DNA of 64,000 bases from Larimichthys crocea. Its lineage: Eukaryota; Chordata; Actinopteri; Sciaenidae. A program made the translations under genes and the position numbers. The stretch lies in NCBI RefSeq assembly GCF_000972845.2, contig NC_040028.1, positions 21,095,582 through 21,159,581 on the forward strand, written 5' to 3'. Of the stretch, positions 1 through 12,100 are shown in pieces (positions within the stretch are counted from its first letter, which is position 1; every line of letters starts with the position of its first letter). A model generated the notes under the pieces. It was not told where the DNA came from, did no database searches, and saw nothing but the letters and a program-made list of their open reading frames with translations.

Positions 1-84
1 AAGAAATGACTTCCCCACTTTGGTCTGACTCAACCTGAACCCAACACCTTTGGCATCATCAGTGTTGTAGTCAAGACCAAGTTA

Positions 85-175
85 ATCTTTATTAATTTAT
101 CCTGGCGGGGACATGTAAAGTCCCTCTTCATAACTGTACTGAGGGGGAATTTTTATAGAACTCACCCGTTGAAAT
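85..175. repeat. Dispersed repeat, copy 1
   Basis: Similar sequence (a 'tcataactgtactgaggg' core followed by 'actcac') recurs at about 18930-19010 and 27090-27170. The motif that precedes it there ('cctggtac...gttttggtctctgta') also appears at about 63935-63975. This is an interspersed repeat, not a gene. I cannot name the family. Confidence 0.5.
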
Positions 176-299
176 GATATTTGTCGTCACAGGTGTCTGG
201 TTTCTGAGACCGGGCTTCATTCAGTCTGCCTCAGCCTTGCAGCACGATGCTTGGTGGTTTGAACCTGGCAGGTTTCTGTTGGAGGTACCACACCTCTTA

Positions 300-432
300 C
301 ATTGGGCAGAACGCTGTCCACCATGATCCAGGTTTCTGCCTCTTAAAGGGAGTTTTTCTTGCTAGTTGGGTCTCTGTAAATAACATTATAAAGACTACGG
401 TCTAGACCTACTATATATATATATATACTATA
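300..432. repeat. Dispersed repeat with a 'gggagtttttcttgc' core, followed by (TA)n
   Basis: The block 'cctcttaaagggagttttt...ttgggtctctgtaaataa...tctagacct' is shared, with divergence, with about 58645-58760 and 60187-60290 in introns of the TMPRSS3-like gene. It is a fish interspersed repeat of unknown class and runs into a short (TA)n tract. Confidence 0.5.
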
Positions 433-1384
433 TATCTGTCTGGTTTAGAAATATAATGCTGGTTGATCCGAGTTTGGTGATGTTTTGGTGTTGTTCTGGA
501 CGGACTCACTGAGAATGACTCATAGGTGGCCAACAGCCATGAAATGAGTCTAAAAGACAAATTACAGGCAAGAAAGATTACATCGGACTGCTTCCCACCT
601 AATTTCCTATAATTTAATATAATGTGTTCGTGCTCTGAGGAAATGAACAAAGGTCTCTGCTCAGTCATTATTCTGCACCAGGTGATGACGGTTCTGACTC
701 ATAATTCATGTTCTCATTATTTCACAATGGTTGCATGCACTAATCTAACTTGAGTACACCCAAGACTGACCAGGTGAAGGGACATTTTCAAGGAGCTGAA
801 GTTGACCAATGAACAAGGACAGAAAACGAGAGAGAGTGATCTTCAGGTTTCTTCTGGTTTACAACTTGGTGTGTCCAGTCCAAATCTGTCTTCTCTTAAT
901 TATTTCTGTAATTCTAATTTATTTCCTGAAGAATTAATGTTTACCACTAATGTCTACTGCTTTCATGTTTAACCTCTGAATAAATGTGAAAAAGTCACCA
1001 GCTCTTCAGCGAACAGTCCTCCAGAAAACAGCCTCCGTCTGGGCAATAGAGCCGCGTAAGTCCCTCTGTCTACTGATGGTGATTATGGGATCAGATTTTG
1101 AGCAGCTTACCGCAGTGATGTGGTTCTAGGTAGTGTCTTTGGTAACTTATACAGGAAAAGATCTTCAAAATCATCTGGAAAAGTCACCATGACCCGGTCA
1201 GTCTTCCCTGCCGACTCTTCGGCAAACCACCCCCAGAAAAAAGCCTCGTCTTGGCTTTGAGACCCGTGTGAAGTGTCACATCTGGTATGTCAGTCCCTAA
1301 TTTAAAAAAGTTTCTTCAGGTCATAACGATGACTGTTTCAAAGCGTTTAAGTGGTTTGTGTCTAAGTGAGTAATGGGTCTAAGT

Positions 1385-1590
1385 CTCTGAGACGTCCCCG
1401 CAGACTGTCTAAAACCTGGATGTAGTCTTTGACGTCCCCACAGACTGTCTAAAACCTGGACGTAGTCTCTGACGTCCCCGCAGACTGTCTAAAACCTGGA
1501 TGTAGTCTCTGTGACGTCCCTGCAGACTGTCTAAAACCTGGACGTAGTCTTTGACGTCCCCATAGACTGTCTAAAACCTGGCCTCCCTCC
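1385..1590 (+). repeat. Five-unit block of the 42-bp minisatellite family
   Basis: About five near-identical units contain GACGTCCCCGCAGACTGTCT followed by AAAACCTGGACGTAGTCT. This is the same unit as the large array at 43.2-45.6 kb. Confidence 0.85.
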
Positions 1591-2395
1591 GCGTCTCCTT
1601 ACCGTCCTCTAACTTGAACCTCAGCAGTCAATCCACCACCTTGTTTTTGGTGATGGGGACAAAAGCGGGTCGAGGCTGAGCAGAAGCTCCAGAGGATTCT
1701 CACACTCAGTCCAGTTTCTTCTGACTTCACACTTAATAACACGTCTTTGATTGGTGGCATGTGTGACGCTGAGCGTGTCAGCTCCTGATACACTTCCACT
1801 AACAGGCTGTGGCCCAGTTTTATAAGACACACTCAGATATTTCTCTGCACGATCAAACACTTTGTAAATGATGAAATCAAAATGATATACTCCAGGCACC
1901 GCCTTCAAAACTACCTTCAGATCAGTCTTCATGCATGTTTTGTTTTTTAAATTCCATTCTTTTTACCACAGTCTAATCTAATGCTACACAGAACACATTT
2001 CTATTCATGTAAGTCTCTTTAAAGTTATACATAACAAGCGTCCCACAGGTCAGTGAGGATATTAGAGGATAATGAAATGCAGAAATGTTTGACTCTGGGA
2101 GCTCCAGACGGACTAAAGTAAACTACATACAGGAGCTGTTCATTCATATTTAAGTGCTGTTATTTTAACGTTAGAAGTTGCCACAAGGGAACGAGCTTAT
2201 ATAACGAGTAATTACGTTTTAATACCTCCTGATCTGTGCTTGTTACGACCACAAACAGAGAGCCAACGTTAAGTACAGGGACTGATAAAGTCCAGACTGA
2301 AATATCTCGACAACGCTCGGATGGATTGCTGAGAAATGTTATATTCATGATCCCCAGAGAAGGAAGCCTGGAGACGTTGGTGATACCCTGACCAA

Positions 2396-2735
2396 CTGTG
2401 GACTCTGTACTGGACCATTGTGGAGAAGAGGAAGGCAAAGCTCTCGATCTTCTAGTCCATCTACGTTCCCTCACCTCTGAGTGTGAGATCGCGGATAGAA
2501 GTGGCTGAAATGGACTTCCTCCAGCAGGGGGCCGGGCTCAGCCTTAGAAATAGGGTGAGGAGCTCAGACATCCAGAGGGAGCCAAAGGAGCCAGCTGAGG
2601 TGGTTCGGGCCTCCTGGACGACTTCTTTTGGAGGTGTTCAGGGCCTGTCCAACCGGGAGGAGACCCTGGGGCAGACCCAGAACCTGCTGGAGGGACTACA
2701 TAGCACTCTGCTAAACCTGCTGCCACTGAGACCGG
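2396..2735 (+). mobile_element. Non-LTR retrotransposon reverse-transcriptase fragment (decayed)
   Basis: The plus strand reads like the C-terminal part of a fish LINE ORF2. It has a 'gaggaaggcaaagctctc' start, then peptide pieces such as AGLSLRNRVRSSDI, and a later segment resembling the RW.GH / PTGRR..GR basic tail in shifted frames. Stops and frameshifts show it is dead. A short piece of the same element recurs at 37703-37738 in a CCDC93 intron. The family assignment is from memory of fish LINE tails. Confidence 0.55.
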
Positions 2736-3016
2736 TCTACCATGTTCCTACAGTATCTCAGACAAACTAAACACTGGCTCTAGATAAAGTCCTGTTGCAA
2801 TCAGCTAGATGCCACTAAATTCACCACACCTGACGTCTAAGTTCTAGAGGTGTACTTCAGGATTTTAGGTTTTTTCTTTCTTTAGAGGCATTTTAGTACA
2901 AAGTCTAAACTTTGTAGTAAAATGTCTTGAATTCTGACTCGTGAAGATGTTTAGTCACTTGAAATCTCACACAAACTGAAAAACTGGATAAAATTGGAAA
3001 AACTGGAATGAGCAAC

Positions 3017-3022
3017 TTTATT
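3017..3022 (-). promoter_or_regulatory. Probable RRP1B polyadenylation signal
   Basis: AATAAA on the minus strand, 136 bases beyond the RRP1B stop codon. Confidence 0.6.
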
Positions 3023-3157
3023 AAAATGTCGAGTCACTCAAAGAGGCAAAAAGCAACACTGGTAAACGTAAAAATACTTTGATACATCTCTCCAAATCGT
3101 GTTTTCAATCAGTCTATTAAAGAGTTACATCTGTATCTACAGTCTGTCAGAGCGCCA

Positions 3158-6100
3158 TCAGAAGAAGTCCGCCGCTGACGGCCGTCGTTTAGGCGTACCG
3201 GCACCGGCCTTCCTCGTGCCGTTGGGGGTCTTTTTGGAGGAGACCGGTGTGGCCGGAGACTTCAAGACCCCAAACTTGGGTTTCTGCTTCGGGTCAAAGG
3301 GAACTCGTGACGAGCCGTCAGGACTCACCAACAGGCTGCGATCAGTCTTTCTAAACTCTGAACGGAGACAGGAAAACATTCTGGGGTTATTAACCTTACA
3401 GGGCCACATGTAACAGCTGAAATACCAGAAAGTTCAATGGTTATTTTTGACCTCAAAGACAGCAGCTGACAATAAAATCTCACATGATCCAATTAGTAGG
3501 TGTTCTGAATCTGAACCACCTCAGCCTGAAAACAATGGATCAATGAATGCGTATCCGATCGTCCTGCAGAAACAATAATGCATTAAGTCAAGAAAACACC
3601 CACAAACTTCGACTGTCTGGCTCCTTTTTACATATTTTACCACCGTTAGACCCAAACGATCGACATATTTAGGTTCATTACTTCTGGACTTTATTATTTA
3701 TCCAAAAATTACACAAGTAGTTGACTGAGCAATCTGATTGGTCAACTAGACATTTAGAGCGTGCTCAAGTTGCCTCCTTTTCATTGACAGTAGATATTTT
3801 AAAAACGGTTCAGGTTTAGGCAACCAAAGTTTATTTAATTACAAATTGCACAGTGGACAAAGCTCAGGGTAAGACTAGATTTTTCTAGTCCGTTATTTCT
3901 GCACACTTGTGAATTAGAAACTGAAGCCTGACATGAGCCGAACGTGGTGAAACTCGTCATGAGGCTGAAGCGTTCATCTGTATGCTGCACAGTCTACTGA
4001 GAGGCCAGTGAATTATTTGACACTTCCATCCGAAGAGCACTTTCCCCCTGGTGGTTCAGTACATCTTCATTATTTATCATCTGTATCAAATCCCACCCCA
4101 TGTCTCACCAGCAGTCTTATTATTCTTGAGCCCGAAGGTCACCTTCTTGGATTCTGATTTGGGAGTTTGACTCTTCTGTGAATGGAAACAAAGAAAAGAC
4201 GTCACACTCGGTTACAGAGAGTTCAACATTATTACCATCAGACGGCAGCAGACGTGCACAATAAAGAGGAAAAAAAGTGAGGAAATCTTCGTCTCAGGCC
4301 GGCCGCACGCTTAACGTTCACAGATCTCTTTATGGATTTGTTTTTCTCCAGAGGAAGCCACATTAATAAAATGACGTTCAGCTTCAGTTCTACTTTTGTA
4401 TTGAGAAAAAAATATCAACTTAAGTTTCAGACAGTCAACAAAGAGAATCAATGAACTCCAGCAGAGCAGCACGACACAGATGAGAAGAGAAATAAATCAA
4501 ACTGTCTGAGCAGAGAACATACTTCTGTTTAATATCTCAAAAACTTCTTCAGACGATAGAAACCTGCATACGAGGCCAGACAGACATCAAGCTCTCGGTC
4601 AGTACTGGGCTGAATTAATGATGAACTCGGGTTCTAGTGTTTTAGTACTCGAGACGCCTCACCTCCATCGTTCTTGTCTCGGTCTCGGACACAGAGGACT
4701 CTGGATTTTATTTCAAGACTAACAAGAAATGACGTGAAAGCAGCTGAGAAAGAGTTCAAATAGTTGTGCAGTCTGAAGTTATTGAGTAAACACAAAGAAA
4801 ACTAAAGAAGGTTCAGGTCAAGGTTTAACCACAAGCCCACAGCTGCAAACTTCTTCCAACAAAACAAACTTTCCTGCAATGCGCTGACTGAGAGATGGTA
4901 AATATTAGCTGCATGTTAGCTGGTCTTGGTCTTGACTTGCTCTCGACCCCTCAAAGTCTCGGCATTGTCTTAATGTTAACTTGGCACTGCTGGCTTGTCT
5001 TCGCGGTGAGAGACTGGTCAGAGGTGGTGAAGAGACAACATTATTCCTTCCAGCATGGCAGGACCACAGATACAGACAACAAGCCAAGCCAGGTATCACG
5101 GCCTTCTGTCCAATATCTACAAAACCTGAATCACTTATAAAGTAGATTTCTACCAGTACCTACAGAACCAGAAGAAGACCAAGACCCTCTGATCTTGGTG
5201 AACCCTCAAGAATAACTCAAATTTCATGGGCGTCACGCTCCTGCTGGAAGGGCTGTGGATCAATTTCAGCAGAACATGCTCACACATTCAGTCTTTCAGT
5301 TAAGAAGTGGGACATCTGGACCTGAGACTGGACTTCTTTTTTACCTCGAGGTACCTTGGAAATATTCCTAAAGGTCTCTCGTCTTATTAGCATAATCAAC
5401 TCTGTCCACATTATGCAGAAAATGACCTGTACCTCGTGTTGTTTCTGCGTTTGACTTTGATATATTAAAAAAAACATGAGTGAAGGAATGAAGACAGAAA
5501 AAGGCTTGCAGTGTCTTCAGCTCAACACGAAATGATAAAGACGTCACAGAAAAGACTGAGAGCGTGTTAGCAACATGTGTAATGTGTCTTTATGTGTGGC
5601 ACCGTCTGTATTTTTGTCACTTGACGTCAGCGTCTGATCTTCCAGCACAGGACTGGAATGACCCGATACACCTTCAGCTTCCTGTCTCAGCTTCACCAGG
5701 CGTGAGAAAAACCGTGTTGTGTCTGCGGTTTGTGATCAGCTTATGTCATGTCATGTACATTTGATTGAATATCTGTGCAGGATCATGACTCAAGCTCCAA
5801 CGTGAAGACCAAAAGGCTTTCCACTGCTCTGAGATCAGATTGTCATGGTATGATGTTATCAGTGTTGCATTTTTTAGCCTTTTAGCAGTGAACACAGCAG
5901 CCTATCAGGTGGTTTTCTTGCCGGGTTTGGCTCCTGGCATCCCGGGCTGAGTCAGTCCAGTTAGCTACACGACTGACAGAGCTAACCACAGTTAGTGCTA
6001 CACTCCTGATCAATGTTTACATCAAGTAATGGAAGCTCATGTGAGCAGGGAGTTACATTAGCTGCATCTCAAAACCAGTGAACTCATTCATCAACATTAG

Positions 6101-9100
6101 ATTATATTTTCAGTCAGCTATGTCCAAGTCTGTAAAAGTCTCGGTAGTGTAACGTTATTCCCCGTTTGTCTCAAGAGGCCAAAGGCAGCTGTTGTTGGAC
6201 ACCTGCGGGTCGTTAAGGACACCTGCGGGTCGTTAAGGACACCTGCGGGTCGATAAGGACACCTGCGGGTCGATAAGGACACCTGCGGGTCGATAAGGAC
6301 GCCTGCGGGTCGATGAGGACACCTGCGGGTCGATAAGGACACCTGCGGGTCGATAAGGACACCTGCGGGTCGTCAAGGACACCTGCGGGTCGATGAGGAC
6401 ACCTGCGGGTCGTTAAGGACACCTGCGGGTCGTTAGCTGAGCAGCTGGAGGACATCAGAGGGAAAAGCAGCAGATATATTGTGTGTAAAATCTGATCCAG
6501 TTAGAGTAAAGTTCTAAAGTTGTGCTTCTGTACAGTAATCAGTGAGACTGACTTGTTGGCAGTGTTGGCCCAGATACTGGAGGATAGGTGACAGGTTTAC
6601 CTTCTTGCCGGACCGTGGCATGCTCAGGCCGCCCTTGGTTTTGCAGAAGAGCGGTGTTGGGACTGCAGCTTTGCTCTTAAAGCTGATGAAGGAAGCCTTC
6701 GCCTTCTTTTGTGACTTCTTTGCACTCAGAGGTATGGATGGCTCTCCGGCATCCTAAAACATAAAATTTGAGTTTAGAGGTCAGCGTTAAATCCAGTCTG
6801 ATCTCTGCTGAACCTCATCAAATACTCACGGTGGCAAGTTTTGTCTTCTTCACCATAGTCTCTTCTTCGGCAACGCCGTTGAACGCTGCTGCCGCCTCCA
6901 CCTCGTCGGCCTCAAACTCAAACACCACAGGGATCTTCCTCTTCTTCTTCTTGGCCAGTTTCCCAGAGGAAGTCAAAACATTATCTGGTGGGAGCTCTGC
7001 GTCTTCACCACCAACCACCTCCACCTGCGTCTGATCTTTGATCTCATCCACTTGGGCTGCTGCCGGAGCCTTCTTCTTTTTTGCCGGCGTTGTCATGGTA
7101 ACCAGCAGTTTCTCAGCATCCGCCACTTGAGGGGTTTCCTCCACCGCCGCCTCTCCTTCCTCTTCCACTGTAGATCCTTTATTGTTTTTCCTCTTCTTCT
7201 TCTTTAGTGGCGTTGCAGCGCTTTCATCTGGAGCTTCGAGTGTTGCGTCCTCCTGCTTGGTCTTTTTCTTCGTCTTCTTTGTGAAAGACATTTCAGTGGC
7301 ATCTGCTGTCGCGTCCTCACAGGCTGATGTGATTTCAGGGTCGGTCTGTTTTGCATCAGCTTCAACAGCCTTCAGGTTCTTCTTCTTACTCTTCTTGGCA
7401 GTAGTTGAACCGTCGTCTTCGGTGCTCACACCGTTATTCTTTGTCTTCTTGGCGGGGGTTGTGGTATCGGCCTCAGGTGTCATGTTTGTTTCTGATGACT
7501 CTTCTTCGACCTGTGATTCAGCCACTATCCCATCTGTTTGTAACTTCTTCTTCTTCTTCTTTTTCTTCTTCTTCCCTGAGGTGGTAACATCAGCGTCGGA
7601 CGACTTCTCAGACGGCTCATTGTCGTCATTTGTGCCGGGAGCTTGTTGGCTCGTTTCTTCTGTGACTTTAACTGAAGGTTGTTTCCGGACTTCAGAGACG
7701 ATCACAGTTTCTGACCCTGCTTCGGTCACTTTTACAGACGAGATGGAACTCTGCATCGGAGCGTCCTTTTGTGAACCGTCATCCACGACCTGTTCCTGTT
7801 CAGACCCCTCTGCTTTCTCTCCACCCTGCCCTTCATTCTTCTTCTTCTTCTTCTTCTTCCTCTTTTTCTTTTTTTCGTTATTTGTGGTTAGGTCGGCTGG
7901 TTCATCGTCATCTTTTGCAGGGTCCTTTTCTTGCTGGTTGAGTGTAGATGCCTCTTTTTTCTTCCCTGAAGCAGCAGAAACACAAAATCAGTTCAATTCA
8001 ACTTTTCTCATCATTAAGATGAGTCAACTTTACTGTACTCGCACAAAGAACTGAGACAATTTCTAAAAATATTTCTGACGACATCTGAGCTTCGTCACTC
8101 CTGTTAATGTCCAGAACTGAGTCCGATATGAACTGATGCAACATCACAGTTGAGTTAACATCCTCTTAACTTCACCACTAATGTTACACTAGCCTGGACC
8201 AATCATCGGTCTGAGTGTACCTAAACATGCTCTTCTCATTAGCATAACCATGAGTGGTATGGGAACAAAAACGTGGTACTGGATGAAGATGAGATACCTT
8301 TACTCTTCTTGGTTGCGGGAGCTCCCTCCTCATCTACCTCCATATGACGTCCTCTCTTCTTCATCCTCTTCCTGCTGCCGAACATTTCGTCATCCTCGTC
8401 GGTGGAGACATCTTCTGGATACTCATCCTGTGGGAAAACGCCTGAGAGGAAATCCAACAGGATTACAGTGTAAGACGTGGGGTCAAAGATTCAAAGATAA
8501 AGAGAAAATTATTCAGTTTTGAAGAAAGACGACGTGAACATCAGCTCCTACCTTCGCTGAGGTCTCGCAGTCTGCCGTTCAACACAAACAAGGTGAGAGG
8601 AGAAGAAGAAAGTTAGTTTGGATTCATGTGGAGGTCGTTCGTCAAGCAGGATAAAAACCAAAGGCCGACCAAACGTCGACTCCATGTCCAAATAAATCAA
8701 TATCTTTCTTGGGGTGCATTAGTTGGAACAAAGGTTCATCAGAGAAGGGCAGGACCAGCCTTAAACAGCTTTACACACTGCTGTGCTTTGTGAATGCTGA
8801 TTGGCTGGTGTGCAGCAGAGCAGTAAATACAAAGCCATGGTCGTTCCTTCAAGCTCTTGAAAGCACCTTGAAGCTGAATTTATTTGACTTTGTTTTCCAT
8901 CTGCCATTTTAGTCAAAGACTGTGTTGATACAAAGAAACTCGGTAACTCGTTTTGGAGACGCTTGCTGAACACTTAGACCCCTCATGCTTATTTTGTAAA
9001 TGCTTTAGACCACACTGATCTTGTTAGAGCTACAATATGGAAATGGACAGATGAAAACTCTTTAAAAACGTTAAATTCAGATATGTTTTATGTTTTAGAT

Positions 9101-12100
9101 TCTTTAAATAGCCATGTTTTCTCTTGACGTTGCACTCAGCTTCATGAGGTCATCACCTGGAATGGTTTTCAATTAATGGGTTAGCAGCCCCAGAAATCAA
9201 CAATTAACCTCAAATTAGAGTCCATATGAATGCTTCAAGTAGCGCACACACACACGTCAACAAACTGTGTGAATCATCACACCTTCATGGTCTGAATTAC
9301 TGCAAAGAAACCACAACTGAGGGAGACCAAGAAGAAGAAGAAGAACTGGAGATCTGGACTTTGATCTGATGAGTCAAATCTGAGATGTTTGATGTCTTAA
9401 TGGATGTTATCTGCATGTGTGGTTCCCACCGTGAAGCATGGAGGAGGAGGTGTGATGGTGCTTTGCTGGTGATTTATTCAAAATCCAAGCCTACAACAAC
9501 ATTCTGCAGTGACACACCACCCAGTTTGGTTTGAGCTTAATCGGACCATCATTCGTTTTTCAACATGACAATGACCCCAAACACATCTGCAGAGATGGTT
9601 TGAGATGTGTTGGATCCAAGAAGCCAGACGTCACAGAGACTACGTGCAGGTTTTAGACAGTCTGTGACGACCTCATGAAGCCGATTGTATAAAATGTGTT
9701 TTATAGCTTCTAGTGGTGTTGCTCCTTTATTAGTTATACAGTGTATTAAAGCTTCTACTCACACTTTGATGATCTTGTAGAGTCTCTGTCGGTTCTGGCT
9801 CGGCGTGTTGCTCCGACTGGCTAACTCAAACAGCTTGTTTGCCAGAGCCGCATAGTCAAACTACAAAGAACACACACAGACACCCCATGAGGAACTCGTT
9901 CTTCACGAGTACAAACTATATAACATCAGGCTGAGGATGAGTGACAGTTTGCTTACTGCAAGACATTTTCAAAAACAAACATCAGTGGTTCAGTGGTCCA
10001 ATTATACCTTTGTTCAAACTTTATATTTATTCTCTACAGCGGACTCTTCCTGACACGATTCAGATGAAGTTTGGATGGAACATGGAGCGTGATTCGTCTA
10101 CAAACGTGTCTTGTGTTCTTAGTTTTGGCTCCATCACTTGTGATCACAGTAATTATTCAGTTTTCACACGGGCAGCAATTTTGAGTCTGTTCAAATTATA
10201 CGTCTATTGTCCAGAGTAAACATCCTGTCAGCTTGATGTTTTTAGAAACGTTACGTGATCACATCTCAATGAATGCTCTTAATTCATCATCTTAGATCTA
10301 CCCGACCCCAGGTAAGTGGAAGAAAATGGATGGAGCTACAATGAGGTTTGAATGTGCAGCACTATGGTTAGAAAAGAAAAGGCTTCACCTGTAGGACCGG
10401 TCCAACATCTTCGTCACATGGCGCCTCCGTGTCAGAGTCTTCCAAGTGAAGAAGGTCGTCATCATCCTCATCCTCATCCTCATCGTCCTCTTCTTTTGGT
10501 TTCTTACCTGAAAACAAATGAACTCGTTAAAAACACTGTTATGATGAACGTCACCACATATGAAGAGAGGTCGGCAGCCACTGGAGCTGCATTCAGACAG
10601 GATCTGCATTTGAATGGGGGTTCTACGTTTTGTCCACCAAGCACGCAGTGACCTGCCGCGGTGAAGTCGAACTGGATCCAACTCCAACGCAGCCCGACAT
10701 CTCGCTGCAGTTGATGATCCACAGTCAGCCTGAAATGTCTCTAAACTCTGTCGTGTTCTTTGTTTATTTCATGAAGCAGCTTCTGAATCTGAGTCTGGCT
10801 GAAATTTACGCTGCAAAGCAGAAACACAGCAAAGGTGGCAGCGTGACGTTGGATCCGGCTCAACCTCTCCGGTGCAGGTCGCTGCATTTTTGGGCGCCCT
10901 TTCTTTATTCATTTGCACAAATTATTAATGTGAGAACATGAATTAGTAATCCTCATTTTAAAATGCAAAATCAACACACTGAATTTGTAATATGACTTAA
11001 ATTAGTAACAATTTTTGTGCACGAGTTAGTGATTATTGTTCTGTTATTATTCATGTCCAACAAAAACAAAAACCCAGATAGTTCTGTGCATGTTTACGCA
11101 CCGTTAATCTGCTTCCTCGTTCTCTTCTTGCCGCCTGGTTTGCTCGTCATTTTCTCGTCCTCTTCTTCTTCAGACGCCTGCCCCGAGTCGGAGTCTGAAG
11201 CCTCGGCTCCTTTCAACTCCTCCATCAAATCTTCAATAGCGAAGGGCGCCTGGTCGATAATGGTGCTGAAGATGCTGTTGCAAATGGCTCTGAAGAGAGT
11301 CCGACTGGACATCAAAAGAAGACGACAGAATGAGTCGGGAAGGACTGATGCATCAAACAAGCTGCTTCAGGGTGATCGTGTGGGTTTCATATGCAACATG
11401 AAGATTTACATTACAGGCATGTGGTGGCAGCTCACCAGGAGCTGTAGAGACTTCCACAGAAAAACTCTGTCACTGACTAACATGGACTTACTCTTTGGTT
11501 CTGGCTGCTGTTTTGCAGAATGGCTGAATGAACGTCAAGTTCTGATCGGCAGTGAGCTGCGACGAGAAGAGAAACACATGGATCACCAGAGCGTTGGAGC
11601 ATTTCCTCATAACGAACAATTAGAGGAGTCACTGATTAGTTCATGACAGATGATTAAACAAACTACAACAGTCAAAGCGTCCACAGACGTCATTCATCCA
11701 ACAAGTCAAGATATTTCACCCTGAAACAGAACTGTCGACCTCAAGGTGGAGCTAGAGGTGGAGACCATGAACAATGGTAATCCATCCATCTTCTGTTGCC
11801 ATGGCAGCCATGGACTACTTCATGTTACATTAAACACAGCAGGAAGCCGTGGGACATGAGTAAGGTATAGCTGTACCTCTGCTGAACCAACAGCTGCCAG
11901 TTCAGTCATGTAGAGGTCCAGGATGTGGAGCTGCAGGCCGCTGGGCGCGTCGCTGCCACTCTGCAGGAGTTGGACCGTGAGCAGCTCCAGAAACCGGCCG
12001 ACCACACTGAGCACACACAGGAAAACACAGTCGTCGGCTTTAAGATGACAGGACACGAGCGTGGACACAAAGGGTTAAAGACAGAGTTTCATGTGTTACC

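Larger units (their letters stand above)
1..3016. other. Gene-free 3' flank of the RRP1B gene
   Basis: I see no convincing gene here. The stretch holds two dispersed fish repeats (about 85-175 and 300-432, the latter ending in a short TA run), a block of the window's 42-bp minisatellite (1385-1590) and a LINE reverse-transcriptase fragment (about 2396-2735). An open minus-strand reading frame at 1621-1932 encodes about 100 residues, but it has no recognised family and no convincing splice context. Confidence 0.6.

Noticed and set aside
1621..1932. 103-residue minus-strand open frame
   Set aside because: No recognisable domain, no partner exons, and it sits beside a minisatellite. Chance cannot be excluded.
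2483..2770. 95-residue plus-strand frame taken as a gene
   Set aside because: It matches the tail of a fish LINE reverse transcriptase in shifted frames, so it is a dead transposon piece.
7182..8054. 290-residue plus-strand frame rich in Phe and Ser
   Set aside because: It is the antisense of the lysine/glutamate-rich RRP1B exon 13.
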